A stretch of 22,160 bases of DNA from NCBI GenBank assembly GCA_028565635.1, contig JAOXYB010091719.1, positions 1-22,160 on the forward strand, read 5' to 3'. The position numbers were made by a program, and so were the translations under genes. This stretch comes from Phoronis ovalis. Its lineage: Eukaryota; Phoronida; Phoronidae. Shown here one piece after another: positions 1-9,485 of the stretch. The notes below the pieces were generated by a model. That model was not told where the DNA came from and made no database searches. It saw nothing but the letters and a program-made list of their open reading frames with translations. Every line of letters starts with the position of its first letter. The first letter of the stretch is position 1.

Positions 1-141
1 AAATTATGGGTGGTGGGTATAAAATGAAAGTGCCTTCCCCCCCCCTCCCCCACTTTTTTTACTGGAACAGCCCTAAGCAAGAAATTACTGTTTTTTAAAT
101 ATTACATATAAAAACATCACCAGATCATGTTACAGAATTAC
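1..141 (-). other. Partial EIF2B5 intron 8
   Basis: Sequence beyond the exon 8 donor. It contains a C-rich tract followed by a T-run near 39-60. No further exon is visible before the window ends. Confidence 0.6.
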
Positions 142-242
142 CTATTTTGCAGTTGCTACCAATAACTGAATGCGAAATCACAGATCCTGTTCCGATACTT
201 GAACCACTACCAATAGCAACATTTTCTTCAACAAAACATCCT
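142..242 (-). CDS. EIF2B5: EIF2B5 coding exon 8 (beta-helix start)
   Basis: 101 nt with acceptor AATTTCAG and donor GTAATT. It encodes [17 protein letters not shown] followed by [17 protein letters not shown], the first hexapeptide repeats of the left-handed parallel beta-helix. It ends in phase 1, so the gene continues beyond base 1. It is too short for a simple ORF scan and was found by joining phases. Confidence 0.9.
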
Positions 243-3200
243 CTGAAATTAACAAAACACAACCCAATGAAGCTGCTGTAGTAATAAATTATTACTGCAT
301 ATCACAATGAGTCAAGGGTATCTTTTGTCAAGCCCATTTCTAATCTCGTGATCACCTATATAGCTGAACCAGAGCTGATGAATACAGAGCATAGATTAAT
401 GTCTCACAACAGTCTGGGGGCTATTTTTGGGTAACTTCTAATCTCTGTTTTTTCGTAGGGTGTCTGACAGCTACTAGCTACTTCTGATGGCTATTTCATT
501 AGTTGATAAACCTCTTATTTCCCATTATTGTAAAAGATGTAAACTACCATTCAATTAAAGTATAAATAAAGGTTTATCTGACTTTAATAAGTCAGGAAAC
601 AAAATTCTATAACAGTTTATTGAGTACATGTACTATATAGAATATTATACGACACTATATTATAACAAAATTATAAACATTAACACTTCTTTTTAATTTT
701 AAGATTTGTCTGTATTTTCTATTCAATGTAGATGTATGCATGCTGCGCTAGTTCGTTATATTTTGATAATGCATTTTTAAAACGCATTTGATAAATGGAT
801 TCATAGTATAGTTAAATATTTATGAACAGATATTTTTATTGCATATTAGTTTAAAATAGATATGTAGTATTTTTTTGGGGGAACTGGAATAGCCAAGCAT
901 GAGAAGTATGTATCATTGATACTCCAATCGAATTCCAATGCATGCTGCGGCAGCTGTGCTAGTACTTGATATTTTGATAATGCATTTTTAATACGCATTT
1001 GATAAATGGAGTCATAGTATAGTTAAATATTTACGAACAGATATTTGTATTGCATATTAGTTTAAAATATATGTGTAATTTCGAGTTTTTTAATAAGGAA
1101 TTAATAATTAAATATTTAAAATTCCCCAAAAGGTGGATGCACTACACATAACAACAGCCCTTGTATTCATAGGCTTGTATGAAGCCTCATATTGCACTAA
1201 GATACATGACTTTGTTAAAAGGTTTGAATATAACTTTAAGCAAAAATGTGTGCCCTCAGATAAACACATTGCACTACAAAAAATACACCCAAGCAGACAC
1301 TATTTTTTTAGGATACTGGTTATATCAGATAAGTTAGTATACACCTGGTGCAAAACAAAGGTTGGGTAAGTAAAATAACTAATCATGTCTTCTTACTTTG
1401 AAAAAGAATAATACCAAAATGGAATCATTTGTGTTGGAGAAGCGTATTTTAAAATAGCATATAAGCCTGCGCTTGCAATACCTGGCTAATGTAACATCTT
1501 TATCCAAATACACATTATGTCTCCCATAAGCATATCTGTCTTGACTTGCAGTAGAAAGATCAGGTACCAAAGGATAGGACCAGCGACAAATGACATCTTT
1601 GCTGTTAACCAAGAATACAAAAAGTTACTTTAATTCATTGGATTAAGTTTAACTTTTAATTTCATAAGTTTAAATTAAAATTGTATTCTTCTGAGGGTTT
1701 TTTTCATAATATTAAGTGAGAAACATAATTTCAGCAGGTGGATGTTGTAACCGTATTTACCAAAATCATGCGGACAGATTGATAAAGGTATTAACACCTT
1801 CGCATGCAGAACCTCGGTAACAGAACCTCATATTACTTATATTTCTAGAGTGCGTTGAAAACAAGATATCATAAATTAAGTACGGTTTTTGTATTTAGTG
1901 TTGCAATTGGAATTCTAGCAATTTGCTATGGTTTTTGAAATTGAAAAGGCCTGGTTGATTTTCAGGAGTCACAATGGAGGAATTCAACCATGTATAAAAC
2001 ATGTCCACATTTGTAGCATATACAGAAATTATTAGAATGATAATAAAGATCGTGTAAAAGATAAATAAAACAAAGCATGGAAATATGTAAAACATACACT
2101 CACCTAACAGCATCATACATCTGAAGGTTTGAAACCCTGGCAGCATAACCTTCATGCAAGATATCAGCATGTATTGTGCTACCTAGAATCTAAAATACAA
2201 AGCAAGCAGACTCACGTTATTGCCATTTACAGAAGCTGAAGTAGGTGTAACATGCTTCTTTTGATTACAATAACTTATAAATATATGGTAAACGTTTTTC
2301 AAAAAGTGTTCCAGAAAAAAATTAAATGTGAGAAATTTCTACAGCTGGTTGTTATTTTACAATGGGCAATGTGATTTATATCTAAAGGTGGTGGGGTATG
2401 AAAAAAGTTTCTTTCCCCATATACTATATACAATACAAATGCAATCTGCACAGAGACAGTGTAATACAACAGTAGTAGTAGTACCAATTACAGGTAAATA
2501 CAGTCAGTGGCAAATTTGATCTCTATCATTCAACATAATCATTGCTGATGAGACAGTTGCAAGTACTTGTACGTGCACTTGTATCTTCATGCATGATCTG
2601 AATATTCCAATATTACCCGCTCGCCCAATAAGCTTCTTCTGAATATCTCACTGGGGTCAAAAAGTCATTTTAAGTACGAAATATTTATTGCATGGCTATA
2701 TTTGAATAAGAAAGCTTATTTATGAGCACTCAGAACAAAATGTTTTACCAACTTTACCAACAGTCACACTCCTTTAATATATGTATGTACGTACCTCCTC
2801 ATTTTCTAATATGCCCCTAATGAAATCATCTCGAGACTGGTAATCAAAATTATCAGTGAACAGTTGAGGAACTAATGGTGAGCAGATGCTGATGTGGCTA
2901 TCTAATAAATCGTAACGCACTTGAACATTTTCATGGGCTTGAAAAAGTTCCTATAATACACAGTAGTAATTACATGTCCATAGTAACACCAACTCTAGTA
3001 CAAAAAAAGCCATATTCCCATTCATTGCCAATGTTTTGATGTTATAGCACAAGAGAAAAGAAGTTAACTCTTTCGCACTTGGGTAATTTGTCGATAAGAA
3101 ATAATATAAAACTGAAAGACATTAAGACAATAACACTTAAAAATGCTCCTATGCTTGTACTACTAATACATCTTGTTTGGCTTCAAAGCAAAATCAATCT

Positions 3201-6200
3201 AGAAACAAAAAGATAGAGAGAGTGATTGAAGTGGTCGACACTAAATTAATAGCTTGTGGAGAATACACATTGTGAGTCAAACTAAAATCATCACTTACTA
3301 CTGGGAATTCAAACTTCTTCTTGGCTCCTATCTTTTGATATTGTAGCACCCGTCTTTCAGTTTTATCAACTGCTATAAGAATTTCTTCCTCTTTACATCT
3401 TGTTCGGTGAGCAGGTGGTGCACGATTTAAAATCATAGTCATAATGGACGACTTAACTTTCTGTCGTCTTTGCCTGAAAAATTACAGTACATGTATTAAG
3501 ATAACTTTTGTTTTTTGAAAAACATATATAATAATAAGTAACAGTCTTAGTGGTAAGAATTCCAGCAAAGAAAAGAGAATAAATTATTACCTTGCCAGCA
3601 TACATTCAAACAGGAGCACATTCCTGATACAGGTAAGGGTCAGACATTCCTCATTTCATTCTGTGTGAATGCAAATCATTCAAATAAAGAGTCTATCTGG
3701 GTCTTGACATTTTGAATCTTTAAGGGACTGTGTCAAAAGATTGATGTCTTCTTAACTTAATTCTGTTCCTTTAGGGGGGTCTGAACCCATTTCAGTTTAC
3801 ATTCCGACACATAAATATTTAAAGGATACTTAAAAATGTCTGAATGTCGTACAGCGCACTTTGCATTTGATTCAGAAAATGTTGACAATAGCTCCTGCAA
3901 TTTCAACATTTAGTGAATTACGTTAGGATGGAGAGGGAGGGGGGTCAACTGCTAACTTCCATAATTAAGTTAACAAAAGACATTGAACTTTTGACATGAA
4001 CCTTAATTGAACAGGAAGGACTAACGTCTTGATTATCTACTGTATTACTGCGAATATGCAGTGACCATTAACTGACTTTTAAGTAATTTTTTTTATCAAT
4101 TGTCTTACATTGTAAACTATATAATGTTCAGCATAATATATGTAGACACTTTCCTTTCTCATCAAACAACGAAAACAATTCTGAGAACAGACCGAAAGCA
4201 ATCTTAAAGTATTCATTACATGGCACAGCTATTCACAGAAATAATGACATTTAAAGGGGGTGCAGCTCCCAACTCAGTTTTCATTATTGAAATAATTATC
4301 TTTAATTATATAGCAGTAAAAAATAACTGAAAAATAGAAAAATAAATTAATGTACACCACAACGAATATTAGTTTACAGCATAAAATGATGAGGAGTTTG
4401 TATTTCAATCCATTCTCAATCACAAAATGTCCCCTAGGCTCTCCTATGCTATTTCATAGGTCTATTATGGCATACTTCCCATGATGATTACACAACATCC
4501 AATGTGCATTATAGTGTAGCAATTTGACACGAGTAATCATTAGAAAATCATATTTCTTAATGATTCAAGTACAGTATTCATCAAAAGTTTATAAGGATTC
4601 CGGGATGCAAAGGCATCAAAGGGCTATATTGGCACAAAAGAAAAACGTAACAAGTGACAGCATGCAATGTAGCAATTTTTTTAGAGATGTTTGCTTCATA
4701 GTTGGTTTATACAGAACTGGTATTTTGGAGATTTTGAAAATTGAACATTTGAAACAATGCAACTGTAAAATGGTATGGATACAATTTGCATTCTAGTGAA
4801 ATAACATTTATATGCCCTCCTTGAATTAGTGTTATGCAACACAACATTTTTTGTACAACCCGCATATATACTCAGGTTTTGAGTACAAACTAGCACTTTC
4901 AAGTAAATTTTAATGAAAAACAGTTATAAAATTACTTTCATGATAAACACTGTAAAGTTGCCATGATGACCAGTGTTGACGACACAAAGTACAGGACCAA
5001 TATTTACAGCATAATGCAAAGTTTATTAGTTAGTTTTATGTCTGGTGAATACGTTGCAAAGATTATATTCTTTTTCTCAGAAGTGGGAGATGCAACTTTG
5101 GACCCATCAGTCAAGTTATTTTTATACCAATTGATCTGTTATGAAGAATATGCCAAAAAGTATACAATATGTCATCATCTTCATTATTATTCCCAAGAAG
5201 ATCACGTGCAAGGACTCGCTATTCCATGGATGATATGTTACAATATGGTACTCAATGTACCACCTGTATTTATAGGATTATTCTGCGGCATATGGATTGA
5301 CAAAAGTGGTCGTAAAAAAACGATGACAATAGCACTTGCTGGAAATTTGCTAGCTGTTGGAATTTTTATCATAATGTCTTTTACAAACCAATTTTCTATA
5401 GTGTGTCTAGCTTTAGGCACCTTTATTCGTGGACTGACTTGCGGGAATTCTATAATTACAATATGCGTGTACAGTTATGTAACTGATTTAAGTTCACACG
5501 AGAGCAGAACGCGACGACTGGAAATACTACTAGCAATGACTTTTTTCGGACATTTCTTGGATCCTTGTTAGTAGGTTTTCTGTTAGAAATTGCAGATTTT
5601 AATGTGGTTTTCTGTGTTGCTACCGTAATATATGGTACAGCATTGGTCATATGTTGCCCTTTCTTACGTGAAAGTTTAGAATTGGATAATAATGACAAGA
5701 AAGAGGTAATACACTTGAAAAGTGAAAGACCATTAAGTCTAAACACCAAAGAAAGTTGCTGGGATATAAATCGGGCTAAAGAACTTCTCCAAATGCTAAC
5801 CAAACCAAGAGAAAATAATAGATTACAACTACTTTGTCTTCTTGTTATGCTTACTCTAATAGAATGTTGTCTGGCTGGAAGTGAGGATGTCGTCTTACTA
5901 TTTTTACAACGTCGTCCTTTCAGTTGGAGCAAAACTTTGTATGGGTATTTACAAGCTGTTATGTATGCTAGTTAGGGACTGAATTTAATAATAATATTAG
6001 CAGTATTGAGCACCTGGATGAAAATGGCAGATATGACAATAGTTATGTTAGGACTAACTGGTAGATCTATCCAGTTTATCATTATGTCCGTAAGTGGACT
6101 ATTTGGACAATCTTGGATTGTGTTTGTATCTACTATTATAGGATCTACATCATCAATGGCTGTTTCTACAATAAAATCATTGATGAGCAAGACAATAAGA

Positions 6201-8850
6201 AAATTTGCTTTTGTTTCCTGTTTTGAAAATATTTCCAAACTGTTGGGTGTAATTGTACTTTCTAATCTCTACGGTGCATTTCTAAGCTTCTTTCCTGGTT
6301 TAATTTTCGATGCAGAGGCACTAGTTTACATGATTATTATGGTAATGATTATATGGTTATCTAGAAAAATCCAGTCTTCTGAAGAATACTGTAACTTAGA
6401 TGACAGAAATATGGATATCAAATAAACTTAAGTGATTTGTGGAAACTATTGTATTTTCTTATTCTCTAAAGGAATTATTCTACCCAAATTTCTACCTATT
6501 TTCATTCGAGGGCTTGTAAGAACACAGAAGTGTAGCAAATAAACGATGATTTCTCACACTATTTTAATAATTAGACACTTATCTTCTAGCTTGACCTTAC
6601 ATGTTTGGTTATCAATTGCATGACTACTCTAACAGTTAGAAGTTTTACGTTCACATCTTAAAACAATACATAGACATGAATGAGAAAACATCAAGTAAAT
6701 GTTGTTTGATATATCTGAGTTGTTTTCATGAATTAATGTTAGGCCATATTGTGGAAAGTTTTTACTTATTTGTTCAGTAGTCAATCTCAGTTGTGCAACA
6801 ATTTCTTTTTCTTTAAATGTTCATATAAAGAATCTTATATTAAAACTATGTGTAGTTGCATTACTTTTTTAAAGGTTTTGACTCACTTGTGGTCTTCTAT
6901 CACACTCTTTAGTTGTACATTAGACACAAGGTCACCATTTACTAATACAAAATCTGAGGCAATGAGTGATCTGCTATCTATTTCACGTAGTGCATCCCCT
7001 ACAGAAAGGCAGTCTTCAGAGATTATAACTGTAACCATACCACTGTGTCCCCATTTTGAGTTGCTAAAATCATACAGAATCAAATTTAAACCACACTGTC
7101 AGCATCAGTACTCTTTAGCAACGTTATGCGAGATAATTGGATGACTTTAAGGAATAAATGAATCATCAAATAAAGTATGCATAAATTAGTGGAGTAAAAT
7201 ATGATTCTATTTCTACCAAGTATAAGTTTGTATTTTGGCAGCCACTTGTTCAATCATCTACCGCTATCGCTATAATATGTCACTTTCCTAGTAATTTGAC
7301 CACCTCAATTTTTCACAACAGAACTCAATGATAATATTACATAAAAAGGGACCATACGGTCAAAACCATTCCAATACCAATACTTTCAAAAAGTTTGACT
7401 AGCAAGAATTATGGTGCAGTGAATAATGTTGTATTTATCGAAAGTATTATAACAGCACATTACTGCCAACTGTAGCTACTTCTGCTAGACTGGTCAGAGT
7501 TTTTTATTATCAAACTATATTGTTATACTCTTACTTGATATGACTCCGTATTTCATCTGCATGAGCTCTACAAAACACAAAGATCTGTTCAACTCCAGCT
7601 GATGTCAAAAACTCAAGAGTGTAATCAAGCAGAGGTGTGTTCACCAGAGGGAGCAGTGTCTGTAGTAAAAAAAAAACATTGACTATGAAACATTACATTT
7701 AACTTCTAAACATACACACATATACAGTGACAGCTTCATAAATGTACCCATTCAATATTAGGTTTATCCTGCAAACATGAACTTACCACTGCAACCTACA
7801 GTCAGTCATAGGGTCACAATCTCGACATATGGTAAAAACTTTATTTTAGTGCTCAAGGCAAGTCATTCACATATATTATGACCATGCCCCCACAGAACTT
7901 CCTGTAGGCTACCATAGTTTGGACATGATATCTAGGACTGAATATCATTACATACGCGGCAACGCCATAAATAGCACTTAATTAATGCAAAGTTATAACA
8001 CAGCCCGGGAAAACAGTTAAAAGTTATCAACTATAAGGATTTCCGGCTGGATCAAAATGCACGAATGAAAAATCTTGAAAAATCGCATGAAAAGGTTATT
8101 TTTTATCTACCAGGCGCAAAATGTGTGCGTCACATTAAGGGTTTGTATTTAGCGAAATTTTGGCAAGTAGAGTGTTAAGATCTGCCAAACAGTATTTTTT
8201 CCCCATCAGACACCGATATGTAAAAAGGGTACGATTTTTGCTGCTGTTTCATGTCCGTCAAAGGGTATGTTTTTCACTGATGCATAAAAGGGGTATATGT
8301 TTTTATTGATTGAGGTCGTCAAAATGTCACTCCATTTTAAACCTGCAAGGGGTGCTTTTTAGCAGTCTTTCCAGTCCAGTCAGACATAAAATTCTATCAA
8401 ACATATTTTAATTAAGACTTACACTGTCAAATGAGCGTTTTAAGATTTATAAGTGACATTACACTACACAACTTCTGGTAAGATTCTTAGGGACTGCATT
8501 CACCTTGGGCGACATCTAGGATAGACCGGGCATCAGGGATCCCACAGTCAAGGTTGTTCCGGGGTTGTACAGTTCCGGTGTGCAATATATACAAATAGTC
8601 TGATACAATTATACTTTACAGTCTTTATATTATATTTATAATTATAAATCAGGAAATTATCAGAATCCCGACCGTAGTATTAAAATGTGATCAAGCAATG
8701 AATTCAAATATAAATATAACTCACTCTGGGCTTTCTATGTGTTACCGGAGCAAATCTGACATTAAAACTATCAGCAATTACAACTGCTTGTAGGATTTCT
8801 TGTTGCTTTAAATCGTTTGCATTAGCAGATTGTTTCTTTCTGGAAGCCAT
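142..8850 (-). CDS. EIF2B5: eIF2B subunit epsilon, N-terminal 355 codons (8 exons, gene runs off the left edge)
   Basis: Translation initiation factor eIF2B epsilon, the catalytic subunit of the complex that exchanges GDP for GTP on eIF2 in the cytosol. Eight exons join in phase on the minus strand: 8725-8850, 7535-7659, 6887-7063, 3299-3473, 2795-2950, 2104-2189, 1482-1601 and 142-242 (1066 nt). Recognisable family blocks in order are [10 protein letters not shown] near residue 20, [18 protein letters not shown] near 43, [43 protein letters not shown], the [14 protein letters not shown] block and [10 protein letters not shown]. Hexapeptide-type repeats of the left-handed beta-helix ([13 protein letters not shown]) follow. 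The first three quarters form the pyrophosphorylase-like domain. The family is usually about 700 residues, so the acidic linker and the C-terminal W2 domain that carries exchange activity lie left of base 1. Start: the ATG at 8850 sits in a good context (GACATGG). An in-frame ATG at 8916 would add 22 codons but lies in an inverted repeat. Intron 3 holds an antisense SLC46-like gene. Confidence 0.95.
736..870 (+). repeat. Dispersed direct duplication, copy 1
   Basis: Begins ATGCATGCTGCG and includes TTTTGATAATGCATTTTTAA and CATAGTATAGTTAAATATTT. It is repeated with few differences at 938-1076, about 200 bp downstream. No terminal repeats or coding potential are visible. Confidence 0.85.
938..1076 (+). 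repeat. Dispersed direct duplication, copy 2
   Basis: Second copy of the block at 736-870. It has a short insertion after TGCTGCGG and a handful of substitutions. The spacer between the copies (871-937) is unrelated. Confidence 0.85.
1482..1601 (-). CDS. EIF2B5: EIF2B5 coding exon 7
   Basis: 120 nt with acceptor TTAACAG and a weak donor GTATTG. It encodes [16 protein letters not shown] and [15 protein letters not shown], the linker into the beta-helix. The phase fits both neighbours. Confidence 0.9.
1602..2103 (-). other. EIF2B5 intron 6
   Basis: 502 bp of AT-rich sequence between exons 6 and 7. Nothing recognisable beyond the splice sites. Confidence 0.7.
2104..2189 (-). CDS. EIF2B5: EIF2B5 coding exon 6
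   Basis: 86 nt with acceptor TTTTAG and donor GTGAGT. It encodes [20 protein letters not shown] and NLQMYDAV, corresponding to the YGARVSNLHMYSAV region of animal epsilon subunits. It ends in phase 2. Confidence 0.93.
2190..2794 (-). other. EIF2B5 intron 5
   Basis: 605 bp of AT-rich sequence. It contains a short AGT trinucleotide run near 2470-2482. The overlapping open stretches on both strands have no protein features. Confidence 0.7.
2795..2950 (-). CDS. EIF2B5: EIF2B5 coding exon 5
   Basis: 156 nt, exactly 52 codons, phase 0 at both ends, with acceptor CTATAG and donor GTACGT. It encodes [20 protein letters not shown] and [18 protein letters not shown], which align well with the end of the epsilon catalytic-like domain. 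Confidence 0.95.
2951..3298 (-). other. EIF2B5 intron 4
   Basis: 348 bp between exons 4 and 5. AT-rich, nothing recognisable. Confidence 0.7.
3299..3473 (-). CDS. EIF2B5: EIF2B5 coding exon 4
   Basis: 175 nt with acceptor TTTCAG and donor GTAAGT. It encodes [20 protein letters not shown], then [15 protein letters not shown] and a VLQYQKI block ending EFPV. MTMI and the (S/A)HxTRC motif are characteristic of the epsilon subunit. Confidence 0.95.
4963..6425 (+). pseudogene. SLC46-family (PCFT-like) MFS transporter, intronless, with one frameshift and one in-frame stop
   Basis: Single-exon locus of 1463 nt (about 487 codons if one missing base is allowed for) on the strand opposite its host EIF2B5. 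SLC46 proteins are 12-TM major facilitator transporters, about 450-480 residues, for folates and related solutes. Visible family blocks are the MFS motif [13 protein letters not shown] after TM2, [76 protein letters not shown] and a C-terminal MIIWLSRK. The first part reads in one frame to a TAG at 5569; the rest resumes in another frame at about 5550-5565. A second TAG at 5973-5975 interrupts the downstream frame where the protein should continue (YLQAVMYAS, then GLNLIIIL). The N-terminal TM1 region also looks compressed. An AATAAA overlaps the stop codon at 6421. It may be a decayed retrocopy, or an active gene with sequencing errors. Confidence 0.85.
6421..6426 (+). promoter_or_regulatory. 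Candidate polyadenylation hexamer of the SLC46-like locus
   Basis: AATAAA overlapping the TAA stop of the SLC46-like frame. A second AATAAA lies at 6538-6543. Either could serve a transcript; there is no direct evidence for use. Confidence 0.35.
6887..7063 (-). CDS. EIF2B5: EIF2B5 coding exon 3
   Basis: 177 nt with acceptor TTTTAG and donor GTGAGT. It encodes the [23 protein letters not shown] and [13 protein letters not shown] blocks, which match the sugar-nucleotidyltransferase-like core of the epsilon subunit, and ends in EDHK across the junction. The next intron is the largest of those fully visible (3.4 kb) and hosts the SLC46-like gene. Confidence 0.95.
7064..7534 (-). other. EIF2B5 intron 2
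   Basis: 471 bp of AT-rich sequence. No other feature visible. Confidence 0.7.
7535..7659 (-). CDS. EIF2B5: EIF2B5 coding exon 2
   Basis: 125 nt with acceptor CTACAG and donor GTAAGA. It encodes [18 protein letters not shown], then a [16 protein letters not shown] segment, one of the strongest family blocks. It ends in phase 2 and is completed by the first base of exon 3. Confidence 0.94.
7660..8724 (-). other. EIF2B5 intron 1
   Basis: 1.07 kb. It contains three degenerate units of an AGGGTATGTTTTT-type repeat near 8224-8306. The word GACATCTAG near 8510 recurs in the palindrome upstream of exon 1. No coding signal. Confidence 0.65.
8224..8306 (+). repeat. Degenerate GGGTATGTTTTT repeats in EIF2B5 intron 1
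   Basis: Three loosely related units (AAAAAGGGTACGATTTTTG, CAAAGGGTATGTTTTTCAC, AAGGGGTATATGTTTTTATT) spaced 27-36 bp apart. They resemble the five units upstream of exon 1 at 8949-9100. Confidence 0.55.
8725..8850 (-). CDS. EIF2B5: EIF2B5 coding exon 1
   Basis: Encodes 42 residues from [10 protein letters not shown] to HRKPR, including the conserved start of the nucleotidyl-transferase-like fold ([14 protein letters not shown]). The donor is GTGAGT just below 8725. The reading frame stays open upstream to an ATG at 8916, so a longer N-terminus cannot be excluded. Confidence 0.92.
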
Positions 8851-8878
8851 GTCGGAATTAGACTGGTTCCCTGTCCTC

Positions 8879-8923
8879 CCGCTAGATGTCTCTGATACCC
8901 GCCTTATCAGAGACATCTAGCGG
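8879..8923. repeat. Perfect 19-bp inverted repeat with 7-bp spacer at the EIF2B5 5' end
   Basis: Left arm 8879-8897 (CCGCTAGATGTCTCTGATA) and right arm 8905-8923 are exact reverse complements separated by CCCGCCT. The repeat starts 29 bp upstream of the EIF2B5 start codon, so it lies in the 5' UTR or core promoter. It could be a paired factor-binding site or an RNA hairpin. It also contains the upstream in-frame ATG at 8916. Confidence 0.9.
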
Positions 8924-8948
8924 TAAGGTTCGTAAATTTTTCAATATT

Positions 8949-9100
8949 TATTTACCACAGGGTATATCATTTACAAGTGAATTTTACACAGGGTATCTTT
9001 TTCGGGAGAGTTATTTACGACAGGGTATATTTTTCATGTTTTTCATTTACGACAGGGTATGTTTTTGGTGATCGTTATTTACCACAGGATCAGGGTTTTT
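8949..9100 (+). repeat. Degenerate minisatellite (about 32 bp x 5) upstream of EIF2B5
   Basis: Five imperfect units with the core ATTTAC-GACAGGGTATATTTTTC start near 8949, 8984, 9014, 9046 and 9077, giving steps of 35, 30, 32 and 31 bp. Short open frames here arise from the repeat itself and are not genes. Confidence 0.75.
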
Positions 9101-9178
9101 TACACTGGGCCGCACATCCCTACCAACTTTTCTGTCAAGTACCCCCCGGGCAATAATTGTAAAAACTCAATAAAGTTA

Positions 9179-9485
9179 GCCGCGGCATTAGACTTGCTCA
9201 AGTCCCTGTGAGCTTAAAAAAAAAAAAATTAATGTTTATTTCTCTTTTTTATGTGTTTTACATCAGTGTTTTTAATTATCTCGAAAATTTTTTTTTTACT
9301 ATCATATATATGTTGAGTGTATAATTAATAACACAGGACGGCTAACACTCAACATATATATATGATAGTAAAAAAAAAAAAATTCGAGATAATTAAAAAC
9401 ACTGATGTAAAACACATAAAAAAGAGAATTAAACATAATTTTTTTTTTAAGTTCACAAGGACTTGAGCAAGTCTACCGCGGCATA
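9179..9485. mobile_element. Foldback / MITE-like element with long inverted arms
   Basis: The left arm (about 9179-9320) and right arm (about 9345-9485) are near-perfect reverse complements around a 24-nt loop (9321-9344). Shared arm words include GACTTGCTCAAGTCC, GTGTTTTACATCAGTGTTTT, AATTATCTCGA and ACTATCATATATATGTTGAG. The differences are a few substitutions and homopolymer length changes. CCGCGGC lies at both outer ends. No coding capacity. It fits a non-autonomous foldback transposon or MITE; I cannot name the family and see no clear target duplication. Confidence 0.8.

Larger units (their letters stand above)
243..1481 (-). other. EIF2B5 intron 7
   Basis: 1.24 kb, AT-rich, between two phase-compatible exons. 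Apart from the duplicated 130-bp block at 736-870 and 938-1076, I see no coding signal. A 78-codon open stretch on the plus strand around 1133-1369 has no recognisable protein features. Confidence 0.75.
3474..6886 (-). other. EIF2B5 intron 3, host of a nested antisense gene
   Basis: 3.4 kb intron flanked by phase 2/1-compatible exons. It contains the plus-strand SLC46-like locus at 4963-6425. The stretch 3474-4960 holds no exon or RNA gene that I can recognise, and the same is true of 6430-6886. Confidence 0.8.

Noticed and set aside
1133-1369. 78-codon open stretch on the plus strand
   Set aside because: Lies in EIF2B5 intron 7, has no recognisable motif, and shows ordinary AT-rich composition.
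8886-9071. Plus-strand frame upstream of EIF2B5
   Set aside because: Arises from the inverted repeat and the minisatellite; the repeated peptide reflects DNA repeats.
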